43,164 nucleotides of DNA from Flavobacteriaceae bacterium (GTDB taxonomy: Bacteria; Bacteroidota; Bacteroidia; Flavobacteriales; Flavobacteriaceae), in NCBI GenBank assembly GCA_024643425.1, contig JAHEMY010000011.1, positions 1 through 43,164 of the forward strand, in the 5' to 3' direction. Under the pieces are notes generated by a model that made no database searches, was not told the DNA's origin, and saw nothing but the letters and a program-made list of their open reading frames with translations. Numbering within the stretch: position 1 is the first letter of the stretch; every line of letters begins with the position of its first letter. A program made the position numbers and the translations under genes. Below are positions 25,562 to 32,638 of this stretch, one piece after another.

Positions 25562-26263
25562 GATGTAGAAAATAATCCCCATTTTCAGAGGGGTAAATCC
25601 AATCTTTTCTCCCGTATCGGAAGTAAAAGCGTCTTTAAAGAAAGGGGTTAAACTGTAATTAAAGTATAAATTAAAGGTTCCATAACCAAAGGCCAAAGTC
25701 GCTGCTAAATTAACAGGCTCAAATTCGGGTATATCGGTTTGGCCTACTTCGTTATTTGCTTGAGTAAAATACGATCGATACCAGTACGTATACCGCAAGC
25801 GAAGACCGGTATAGATCCTCCAGAATTTATATACCTCAGCCGTGGAGGTTCTCCATCGAAATTCAATTGGAACCTCGATTCCTGCGGTTGAAAATCTATT
25901 GATTTTATAATCCACATCTTCGTTGATAGGAGTGAAAATTGTTTCATTATCGCCTTCCTCACCGATGAACAAATTTTGTCCATACCGATCCAGGGCAATT
26001 CCGCCACCAATAGCAATCGAAATGTTTCTTTGTTCATTGATCGGCATATCTCGTAAATACCCAAAGTTCAATCCACCGGAAACACCATTTAAATTTACAT
26101 TACTGGGGACTTGGGTAAGCAAATTATACGTAAAGCCAATATAGAATTGATCTTCTCGATATTTAGTGTCTAAGGAGGAAATGTTCAACGAATCTTGCGC
26201 ACTCAAGGAGCAGGCCAAAAGCACTGAAATTAAAAAACAAGAAGTTCTAAATGAAAGTTTCAT
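25556..26263 (-). CDS. Outer-membrane beta-barrel protein (PorT/OMP_b-brl type)
   Basis: The start is the ATG at 26263, giving 235 residues with a clear signal peptide (MKLSFRTSCFLISVLLACSLSAQ). An upstream TTG at 26281 lies within promoter-like sequence and is not favoured. The mature part has the alternating strand pattern of an eight-stranded barrel, with IEVPIEFRWRT typical of the PorT-like barrel family. Size matches PorT, a type IX secretion factor, but I do not see enough PorT-specific sequence to assign that role. It lies downstream of the exbD genes with a terminator between, so it may be expressed alone. Confidence 0.65.
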   Translation of the reverse strand: MKLSFRTSCFLISVLLACSLSAQDSLNISSLDTKYREDQFYIGFTYNLLTQVPSNVNLNGVSGGLNFGYLRDMPINEQRNISIAIGGGIALDRYGQNLFIGEEGDNETIFTPINEDVDYKINRFSTAGIEVPIEFRWRTSTAEVYKFWRIYTGLRLRYTYWYRSYFTQANNEVGQTDIPEFEPVNLAATLAFGYGTFNLYFNYSLTPFFKDAFTSDTGEKIGFTPLKMGIIFYIL

Positions 26264-26293
26264 AGAAATCGTTAACTGCAAAATTGAAGGTAC

Positions 26294-26320
26294 AAAAAAA
26301 GCCTCATAAATGAGGCTTTT
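26294..26320 (-). terminator. Terminator after the exbB-exbD operon
   Basis: AAAAGCCTCA (26297-26306) and TGAGGCTTTT (26311-26320) form a 10-bp stem. On the minus strand it is followed by further T residues, so it ends the transcript of the exb operon. Confidence 0.8.
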
Positions 26321-26340
26321 GCTTTTTAACTTAGCAGACT

Positions 26341-26814
26341 TTAATTATTGTCTAACTGATTACCTGGTGTAGTGATATAGATCAACTTCAACAGATTTTG
26401 TTCTCTTAGTTCTTGCTTTATGTCGGTAATTACTCCAGTATTGGTCTCTTCATCTACTTTCAAAGCAATCATAATTTTATCTTGCAATTCAGGACGAAGT
26501 TTTCTTCGCAATTCCTCCAAAGCAAACCGAATATTGGTGATATCTGTGTATTTATCTCCAATTTGTATCTTGGCTTCCTTTCCATACTTTTCGTATCCTG
26601 GTCCAGGTTTTCCTGCGTAGATAAAAACAGATCTGTCTTTTTGGAGTTTTTCTACCTGATCTCCTTTTGGAAGACGTTGCATTACCAACAGATTACTATC
26701 CCTCAATACAGTTACCACCATAAAGAAGAAAAGGAGCATGAATACAATATCAGGAAGCGAGGCCGTCGAAATTGCCGGTAAATCTCCGCTTTTTTTCTTA
26801 TTAAACTTTGACAT
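26341..26814 (-). CDS. exbD: ExbD/TolR-type biopolymer transport protein (second copy)
   Basis: The 157-residue protein has a short cytoplasmic start, one membrane helix and a periplasmic domain. The helix region reads STASLPDIVFMLLFFFMVVT, where the aspartate is the proton-responsive residue of ExbD and TolR. It is the last gene of the exbB / 144-residue protein / exbD / exbD set and sits 14 bases from the previous exbD. Two ExbD paralogues next to one ExbB are common in Bacteroidota, where the complex energises TonB-dependent outer-membrane uptake. No TonB gene lies in this window. Confidence 0.88.
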   Translation of the reverse strand: MSKFNKKKSGDLPAISTASLPDIVFMLLFFFMVVTVLRDSNLLVMQRLPKGDQVEKLQKDRSVFIYAGKPGPGYEKYGKEAKIQIGDKYTDITNIRFALEELRRKLRPELQDKIMIALKVDEETNTGVITDIKQELREQNLLKLIYITTPGNQLDNN

Positions 26815-26828
26815 GTGTTTTTACTTTT

Positions 26829-27452
26829 TTAAGATCCAGATTTCTTTGGTTCTGCTTCTGATAACTTTAAAGGAATAAGCTCTTGTACGGCTTCTAATTT
26901 CTTTTGAATATCATCTGCTGCCGATCCGGTTATATCCCCTTCATCGATCGCCTTTTTCTTTTCAGTGAACTTCCATCCGTACAAACGTTCGGCTTCTCGA
27001 TTTCTCAAGAAGTTATAAGCCGCAACCAATTCATTTTGAACAGCGATATACATCTTATAGGACGTTAAGCGGTCGTTTTGAACTGAGATTACCGCTTTAA
27101 GAGGATTATCCGATGACTCCGGAGATCTTTTTCCTTTGCAATAGTTACAATACTCAGGAGACCCCTGTGGCGCACCACCATTGTCAAGGAAGTCGATAGC
27201 CGCTTGACGAAGGTCTTTAAGATCCATTAATTCCTCTTCAACCAATAATTGGTCACTCTTATTAACGTTTACAATAAACAGGTTTTTCTGCTTTATAATT
27301 ACGTCTTGTTCTTGTTCAATAGGTGGAGGCAACTGCCTTGCAATACCCTTATCCTTCTCGATGGTTGTAGTCACCAAGAAAAATATGAGCAGTAGGAAGG
27401 CTATGTCTGCCATAGACCCTGCATTAACTTCGGGTGTTGCTCTTCTTGCCAT
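26829..27452 (-). CDS. exbD: ExbD/TolR-type biopolymer transport protein (first copy) with a periplasmic CxxC
   Basis: The 207-residue protein has the ExbD layout: NAGSMADIAFLLLIFFLVTT holds the membrane helix with its conserved aspartate, followed by a periplasmic domain longer than that of the neighbouring copy. Near residue 105 it contains YCNYCKGKRSPESSDNP, a CxxC pair in a loop that E. coli ExbD lacks and the second copy here lacks too. I recall similar cysteine pairs in other Bacteroidota ExbD proteins. The pair could form a disulphide or bind metal in the periplasm. It is one base away from the preceding 144-residue membrane protein, so the two are co-expressed. Confidence 0.88.
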   Translation of the reverse strand: MARRATPEVNAGSMADIAFLLLIFFLVTTTIEKDKGIARQLPPPIEQEQDVIIKQKNLFIVNVNKSDQLLVEEELMDLKDLRQAAIDFLDNGGAPQGSPEYCNYCKGKRSPESSDNPLKAVISVQNDRLTSYKMYIAVQNELVAAYNFLRNREAERLYGWKFTEKKKAIDEGDITGSAADDIQKKLEAVQELIPLKLSEAEPKKSGS

Positions 27453-27453
27453 A

Positions 27454-27888
27454 TTATTTAGAGGTTACTTTTTTGAATCCGCTAAGAACCATCGCTCCAA
27501 TTGCAAGGACCGCTAGGATGTAAAACGCATTTAAACCCGTTCCTACCAACTTCGAGGTGCTTTCTGTGATTGGCTCGTTATCTACAGGCTTTAAACCTTC
27601 TACACTTCCTGAGGCCATAACATATGAAATGACCATCACGAGTAGAAACGCTCCTACAGACATTAAGGTTTTCTTTAAATCTCCTGCGAAGATTCCTTTC
27701 AGCACAAAAACAACCACAAACAAGAGTACGATAGCCATTGTAATGTATGCAATAACAAGCATTGGGGAAACCCCTTCTCCGGTTGCTTTTACAGCCTCAT
27801 CTCCTTTTGAAATAAGCATGAACCAAAAAATCAATCCAGCTACTCCAAGAAGCAAAGCCACTATTTTTAAAATTTTATATAAACCCAT
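27454..27888 (-). CDS. Small membrane protein of the exbB-exbD operon
   Basis: The 144-residue protein shows four hydrophobic segments (near 8-27, 44-66, 78-93 and 115-135) and no known catalytic motif. It lies between exbB and the first exbD, with a gap of 20 bases on one side and one base on the other, which indicates a shared transcript. A protein of this size in this position is usual in flavobacteria, where it is annotated as hypothetical. A structural role in the ExbB-ExbD complex is inference from position only. Confidence 0.7.
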   Translation of the reverse strand: MGLYKILKIVALLLGVAGLIFWFMLISKGDEAVKATGEGVSPMLVIAYITMAIVLLFVVVFVLKGIFAGDLKKTLMSVGAFLLVMVISYVMASGSVEGLKPVDNEPITESTSKLVGTGLNAFYILAVLAIGAMVLSGFKKVTSK

Positions 27889-27908
27889 TTTGAATGATGT
27901 GTTTTAAA

Positions 27909-28709
27909 TTACTTTTTGTTTTTGTAGTCTACCAACATATCGATCAACGTGATAGAAGCGTCTTCCATGTTGTTTACAATGCTATCAATTTTAGCAACGA
28001 TGTAGTTGTAGAAAATCTGAAGGATGATCGCAACGATCAAACCAAATACAGTTGTTAAAAGTGCTACTTTAATACCTCCTGCTACCAGTGAAGGGTTCAT
28101 ATCCCCTGCAGCCTGAATTTTATCAAAAGCCTGAATCATCCCGATTACAGTACCCATGAAACCAAGCATCGGAGCCAAAGCGATGAACAACGATATCCAA
28201 GAAACGTTCTTTTCTAGCTGACCCATTTGTACACCTCCATAGGAAACAACGGCTTTTTCAGCAGCATCGATACTCTCATCGGCTCTATCAAGCCCTTGGT
28301 AATAAATAGAAGCAACAGGTCCTTTTGTGTTTCTACATACTTCCTTCGCAGCTTCGATACCACCACTTTTTAATGCATCTTCCACACTACTCGCCAATTT
28401 AGAAGTATTGGTAGTAGAAAGGTTTAAATAGATAATTCTTTCAATAGCAATTGCCAAACCAAGAATCAAACAAAGAAGTACAATCCCCATGAAACCAGGG
28501 CCTCCTTCAATAAAACGTTGTTTTAACTCCTGATGGAATCCTTTGGATGCCTCTTCGGAAGTTGCTTCTTCTTGAACCAAAGTTACCGTAGTCATTGCTG
28601 ACAAAGAAGGTAAACTTGATGATAAAGATTGGGCTGCAGTTGCTTTTACGTTACTTGTGCCAGCAAATACCATTGCGGTAATTGCGAGAATAGAAAATAG
28701 TTTTTTCAT
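27909..28709 (-). CDS. exbB: MotA/TolQ/ExbB proton channel family protein
   Basis: The 266-residue protein begins with a signal-like segment (about 1-24) and a polar stretch, then has a membrane helix near 73-93 and the paired helices of the family (about 168-190 and 210-235). SWISLFIALAPMLGFMGTVIGMI and VAGGIKVALLTTVFGLIVAI are the classic TolQ/ExbB pore segments. Together with the two ExbD proteins it should form a proton-driven motor in the inner membrane. It is the first gene of the operon; TATCTTTA on the minus strand at about 28755-28762 is a candidate -7 element. The extra N-terminal segment is normal for Bacteroidota ExbB. Confidence 0.9.
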   Translation of the reverse strand: MKKLFSILAITAMVFAGTSNVKATAAQSLSSSLPSLSAMTTVTLVQEEATSEEASKGFHQELKQRFIEGGPGFMGIVLLCLILGLAIAIERIIYLNLSTTNTSKLASSVEDALKSGGIEAAKEVCRNTKGPVASIYYQGLDRADESIDAAEKAVVSYGGVQMGQLEKNVSWISLFIALAPMLGFMGTVIGMIQAFDKIQAAGDMNPSLVAGGIKVALLTTVFGLIVAIILQIFYNYIVAKIDSIVNNMEDASITLIDMLVDYKNKK

Positions 28710-28888
28710 TGCTATCGACTTAAAAGATTTGTTTTAGTTACTAGTTTAAGGTTTTAAAGATATAAAATTATTTGGTTAATCTGCAACAAATTATTCGTAC
28801 GATACTTCCATGGCTCTTGATTTATAAAAGCTTATTTATTGCAGACCAGCATCCTAATCCTATTATAGGTGCCTTTCTTAAATATTTG

Positions 28889-28976
28889 CAGAGAGGAAGG
28901 GATTCGAACCCTCGATACGCTTTTGGCGTATACACACTTTCCAGGCGTGCGCCTTCGACCACTCGGCCACCTCTCT
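28889..28976 (-). tRNA. tRNA-Ser (anticodon GGA)
   Basis: The 88-nt sequence folds as a class II tRNA. The acceptor stem is AGAGAGG/CCTCTCT with discriminator G; the D arm is GCC/GGC; the anticodon stem CACGC/GTGTG encloses loop CTGGAAA with anticodon GGA at 28940-28942. The long variable arm TATACGC/GCGTAT is typical of serine tRNA, and the T arm GAGGG-TTCGAAT-CCCTT is intact. CCA is not encoded, so it must be added by the CCA enzyme. It reads UCC and UCU codons. It lies between ansA and exbB in the same direction. Confidence 0.96.
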
Positions 28977-29054
28977 AAGAACTTTTTTCGTTTTTTTAAC
29001 GGGAGGGCAAATAACAAAAAAAAAACCTTTTGATGAAATATTTACGAGCCTAAT

Positions 29055-30080
29055 TTATGACAATTCTCCTCGCAACGAAGTCTCGAAATTTTCTTTGAAT
29101 TCTTCCGATGATAATCCTCGACCTAACAGATACATCATTTTGGTTAAAGCAGCTTCTGTGGTCATGTCTTTTCCTGAAATTACTCCGATTCTTTTAAGGT
29201 CAACGCTGGTCTCATATAAGCCCATAGATACGCTTCCCCCGGGACATTGGGTAATGTTCACAACAGGAATTCCCTTTGCTATGATCCCCTGCAAGGCATT
29301 AACCAACCAAGGTTCGTTGGTTACATTGCCGCTTCCGAAAGTTTCCATGATCAATCCCTTCATTCCTTTAAACGACAACATATGGTTCAACATTTCCTCT
29401 TCTAATCCTGGAAACATTTTCAGCAAAACAATCTGTGTCACCATATTCTTGTGAACCATCAAGTTGCTTTTTCTATCCGACCTTATCAACTTAGGCTCAT
29501 TAAAAACTAAATGAACACCACTTTCTACCAGAGGTGGATAATTTAATGAAGCAAAGGCTTCAAAATGTTCTGCATTAATTTTAGTAGCCCTATTTGCGCG
29601 GTACAATTTATATTCAAAGTACAGTCCTACTTCTTGTATCATCGGTCCCTTTTCATTTTGAGCTGCTGCGATCTGTATGGAAGTAATTAAATTCTCTTTA
29701 GCATCTGTTCTTAAATCTCCAATGGGTAATTGAGATCCGGTAAAAATGACCGGTTTGGCAAGCCCTTCCAACATAAAACTCAATGCCGACGCCGAATAGG
29801 CCATGGTATCACTTCCGTGCAATATTACAAAGCCATCAAATCGATTATAATTCGATTCCAACACATCTGCCAATGCAATCCAATAATTTGGATTCATATT
29901 GGAACTGTCAATGGGATGAGAAAAACTAAAAGTCTCAATGGTGCAATCCAACAGACGCAATTCTGGAATGTGCTTGAGCAGCTCATCAAAATTAAAGTTC
30001 TTTAGCGCTCCTGTATTGAAGTCTTTGATCATTCCGATCGTTCCTCCCGTATAGATCAGTAGAATATTGGGCTGCTTCAT
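29055..30080 (-). CDS. ansA: Type I (cytoplasmic) L-asparaginase
   Basis: The 341-residue protein hydrolyses asparagine to aspartate and ammonia. The first active-site motif is YTGGTIGM with nucleophile T14; the second is HGSDTMAY with D91 and T92. There is no signal peptide, which fits the cytoplasmic class I and not the secreted class II. Its ATG overlaps the tatD stop by four bases (ATGA), so the two genes form an operon, an order seen in many Bacteroidota. It is unrelated in fold to the two Ntn-type asparaginase-family proteins earlier in the window. Confidence 0.94.
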   Translation of the reverse strand: MKQPNILLIYTGGTIGMIKDFNTGALKNFNFDELLKHIPELRLLDCTIETFSFSHPIDSSNMNPNYWIALADVLESNYNRFDGFVILHGSDTMAYSASALSFMLEGLAKPVIFTGSQLPIGDLRTDAKENLITSIQIAAAQNEKGPMIQEVGLYFEYKLYRANRATKINAEHFEAFASLNYPPLVESGVHLVFNEPKLIRSDRKSNLMVHKNMVTQIVLLKMFPGLEEEMLNHMLSFKGMKGLIMETFGSGNVTNEPWLVNALQGIIAKGIPVVNITQCPGGSVSMGLYETSVDLKRIGVISGKDMTTEAALTKMMYLLGRGLSSEEFKENFETSLRGELS

Positions 30081-30841
30081 ATATCGAATATTTCCTTTGA
30101 ATTTTCTGTGGTGACACGAGCTACTTCTTCTTCCGAAATCCCGTAAATCTCCGCAACTTTTTTACAAACTAGAGCAAGATAACTGCTTTCATTGCGCTTT
30201 CCTCGATAAGGTGCGGGAGCCAGATAAGGTGCATCCGTCTCAAGAACAATGTGTTTTAGATCAATCTGATTTAAGAATTGATCAATTTTGCCGTTCTTAA
30301 AGGTAACCACCCCACCAATACCTAACTTCATTCCAAAATTAATTGCCCTTTGCGCTTCTTCAAAGGTGCCGGTAAAGCAATGAAAGATACCAAATAAGGA
30401 TTCGTCTTTTTCACCTTCAAGCACCTCAAATATTTCATCAAAAGCCTCTCTGCAATGAATCACGATGGGTAAATTCATTTTTTTTGCAAGTTGAATTTGC
30501 CGTTTAAAAGCAATCTTTTGAATTTCTAGCGTGGAGGTATCCCAATATAGGTCAATTCCAATTTCGCCAACGGCGAAAAAATTACGATCTTCAAATTGTT
30601 TTTCAACATGTGCTAATTCTTCTTCATAATTTTCTTTTACAGAGGTGGGATGAAGCCCCATCATAAGAAATACCTGCTCCGGAAATTCTTGTTCCAGTGC
30701 ATACATGGCATTGGTATATTCCGAATCGATTGCCGGAATGAAAAATCGTTTCACCCCTGCCTCAAAGGCACGTTCCATCATCTCCTTTCGATCCTCGGAA
30801 AAAGCTTCGCTGTATAAATGGGTATGGGTATCGGTTAGCAC
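30077..30841 (-). CDS. tatD: TatD family metal-dependent hydrolase (DNase)
   Basis: The 254-residue protein is a TIM-barrel metal hydrolase. It starts MLTDTHTHLY with the HxH metal pair, has AVGEIGIDLYWD near 92-103, IVIHCREAFDEI and IFHCFTG with metal-binding histidines, and ends with VLETDAPYLAP, the TatD signature. Family members act as 3'-5' DNases in repair or turnover. It overlaps ansA by four bases and is the first gene of that pair; it diverges from the retropepsin-like gene at 30888. Confidence 0.93.
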   Translation of the reverse strand: MLTDTHTHLYSEAFSEDRKEMMERAFEAGVKRFFIPAIDSEYTNAMYALEQEFPEQVFLMMGLHPTSVKENYEEELAHVEKQFEDRNFFAVGEIGIDLYWDTSTLEIQKIAFKRQIQLAKKMNLPIVIHCREAFDEIFEVLEGEKDESLFGIFHCFTGTFEEAQRAINFGMKLGIGGVVTFKNGKIDQFLNQIDLKHIVLETDAPYLAPAPYRGKRNESSYLALVCKKVAEIYGISEEEVARVTTENSKEIFDI

Positions 30842-30887
30842 GATGACAAAACTAGCATTTTGTTAGCTATCTTTACAAAAAAAAGCA

Positions 30888-31328
30888 TTGACATCCCTTA
30901 GAACTTTACTCGAATCGCAAGGATTTATTCGCGTTCCATTAAAAAAATTAAGTACCGGACATTTTCAATTGAACATTAAAATTAACCGAAAAGCCGGTGT
31001 ATTCATTTTAGATTCCGGCGCTTCCTCGAGTTGTATCTGTTTAGATTACATTAATTACTTCTCCCTCACTGCCGAGGAAACTGAAATTAAAGCTTCCGGA
31101 GCCGGGGCGGTAGACATGGAAACAAAAGTGGCCAAAGGGAATCACCTTCATATTCATTCGATAGAAATGAAAAATTGTGATTTTGTTCTTTTCAATATGA
31201 CCCATGTAAACCAAGCCTTGGCGCAAGCCGGTGAAGCATCTGTTCAAGGAATCTTGGGTGCCGATTTATTAAAGAAATTTCGCGCGGTTATTGATTATGG
31301 TCGAAATTGTGTCTATTTAAAGTCTTGA
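30888..31328 (+). CDS. Retropepsin-like aspartyl protease family protein
   Basis: The 146-residue protein has the single-domain retropepsin signature: VFILDSGAS with catalytic D42 and, toward the C-terminus, GILGADLLKKFRAVIDY, matching the hydrophobic-hydrophobic-glycine motif. Such proteins work as dimers, each giving one aspartate. No signal peptide is seen, so it is probably cytoplasmic. The only usable start before the conserved region is the TTG at 30888; an in-frame stop lies at 30864. Its substrate is unknown. It stands alone, divergent from tatD and convergent with sucB. Confidence 0.78.
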   Translation: MTSLRTLLESQGFIRVPLKKLSTGHFQLNIKINRKAGVFILDSGASSSCICLDYINYFSLTAEETEIKASGAGAVDMETKVAKGNHLHIHSIEMKNCDFVLFNMTHVNQALAQAGEASVQGILGADLLKKFRAVIDYGRNCVYLKS

Positions 31329-31380
31329 GCTTGCGAAGTAGATTGAATACCATTATACAAGGCCCAAAAAATGAATGATA

Positions 31381-31412
31381 AAAAAACCCGACTTTTTTTA
31401 GTCGGGTTTTTT
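31381..31412. terminator. Bidirectional terminator between the retropepsin-like gene and sucB
   Basis: AAAAAACCCGACT (31381-31393) and AGTCGGGTTTTTT (31400-31412) are perfect 13-base inverted copies, with A- and T-tracts on both sides so that it works for both converging genes. Confidence 0.92.
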
Positions 31413-31414
31413 GT

Positions 31415-32620
31415 TTAAAGCTCTAAGGCCTTTTTGACATCGTTATTCATGAGAAGTTCTGTTGGACTTTCCAGCGCCTCTTTAATGGCTACTAAAAATC
31501 CTACCGACTCCCTTCCATCTATAATACGGTGGTCATAACTTAATGCCAAATACATTACCGGAGCAATCACAATTTCTCCGTTTTTTACGATAGGTCGTTC
31601 CACAATATTGTGCATGCCCAAAATTCCAGACTGAGGAGGGTTGATAATGGGCGTAGACAACATACTTCCAAAAACTCCTCCATTAGAAATGGTAAACGTT
31701 CCACCTGTCATTTCATCGACAGTGATTTGTCCATCACGCGCGCGAATAGCCAATCGTTTTACCTCTGCTTCCACTCCCCGAAAAGTTAGATTCTCTGCAT
31801 TTCTTATTACCGGAACCATCAATCCTTTTGGTCCAGAAACCGCGATCGAAATATCTTTATAATCGTAGGTGATTTTATAATCCCCATCAATCATTGAATT
31901 TACATCAGGATATAACTCCAAGGCTCTAACCACGGCTAGGGTAAAAAATGACATGAAGCCAAGGCCTACACCATGCTTGTTTTTAAACTCCTCTTTATAT
32001 TGGTTTCGAAGCTCAAAAATAGGTCCCATGTCCACCTCGTTGAAGGTAGTTAACATGGCCGTTTCATTTTTGGCGGCTACCAAACGCTCTGCCACTTTTC
32101 TGCGAAGCATGGAAAGTTTCTGACGTTCAGAACCTCTACTTCCTTGTCCTGGAGTTCCCATCGAAGGAGCAGCATTTAAGGCATCTTCTTTAGTGATTCG
32201 GCCGTCTCTGCCGGATCCATTGACTGCCTTGGCCATGATGCCTTTTTCATCCAAAATCTTCTTTGCAGCGGGTGAAGGTGTGCCTGTCGCATACGATTCT
32301 TTCGCAGGAGCAGGAGCCTTTTCCGCTTTAGGCGCTTCCTCTTTTTTTGGTTTTTCTTCTGTTGCTGTTTTCCCTTCCGGTCTTGCAGCGTCTGTATCGA
32401 TTAAGCAAACTACTTCACCAACGGCTACGGCATCGCCTTCTTCAGCTTTTAGAGTAATAATTCCACTCGCTTCCGCAGGAAGCTCAAGCGTTGCCTTATC
32501 GCTATCTACTTCTGCGATGGCCTGATCTTTTTCAACATAATCGCCATCGGCAACAAGCCACTGGGCTATTTCAACTTCGGTAATGGATTCTCCCGGTGAG
32601 GGAACTTTCATTTCTAGCAT
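31415..32620 (-). CDS. sucB: Dihydrolipoyllysine succinyltransferase, E2 of 2-oxoglutarate dehydrogenase
   Basis: The 401-residue protein has a single lipoyl domain (about 1-77) with [14 protein letters not shown] and lipoylated K42, a proline/alanine linker, a peripheral subunit-binding domain near 112-150 ([13 protein letters not shown], then [12 protein letters not shown]) and the catalytic domain with SYDHRIIDG, active-site H364. This E2 transfers succinyl groups to CoA in the TCA cycle. It follows sucA by 18 bases in the same direction, so they form an operon. E3 is not in the window. The gene is also called odhB. Confidence 0.95.
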   Translation of the reverse strand: MLEMKVPSPGESITEVEIAQWLVADGDYVEKDQAIAEVDSDKATLELPAEASGIITLKAEEGDAVAVGEVVCLIDTDAARPEGKTATEEKPKKEEAPKAEKAPAPAKESYATGTPSPAAKKILDEKGIMAKAVNGSGRDGRITKEDALNAAPSMGTPGQGSRGSERQKLSMLRRKVAERLVAAKNETAMLTTFNEVDMGPIFELRNQYKEEFKNKHGVGLGFMSFFTLAVVRALELYPDVNSMIDGDYKITYDYKDISIAVSGPKGLMVPVIRNAENLTFRGVEAEVKRLAIRARDGQITVDEMTGGTFTISNGGVFGSMLSTPIINPPQSGILGMHNIVERPIVKNGEIVIAPVMYLALSYDHRIIDGRESVGFLVAIKEALESPTELLMNNDVKKALEL

Positions 32621-32638
32621 AATTCTTTATTTTGCGAA

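Noticed and set aside
25556-26263. Assignment of the small barrel as PorT of type IX secretion
   Set aside because: Only size and barrel pattern agree; no PorT-specific sequence or neighbouring secretion genes were recognised.
26341-28709. The exbB-exbD set as gliding motor GldLM or flagellar MotAB
   Set aside because: The proteins have ExbD single-helix and ExbB signal features, and no gliding or flagellar genes are nearby.
28772-28978. A 68-residue open frame across the tRNA region
   Set aside because: It overlaps a well-folded tRNA-Ser and has no protein-like features.
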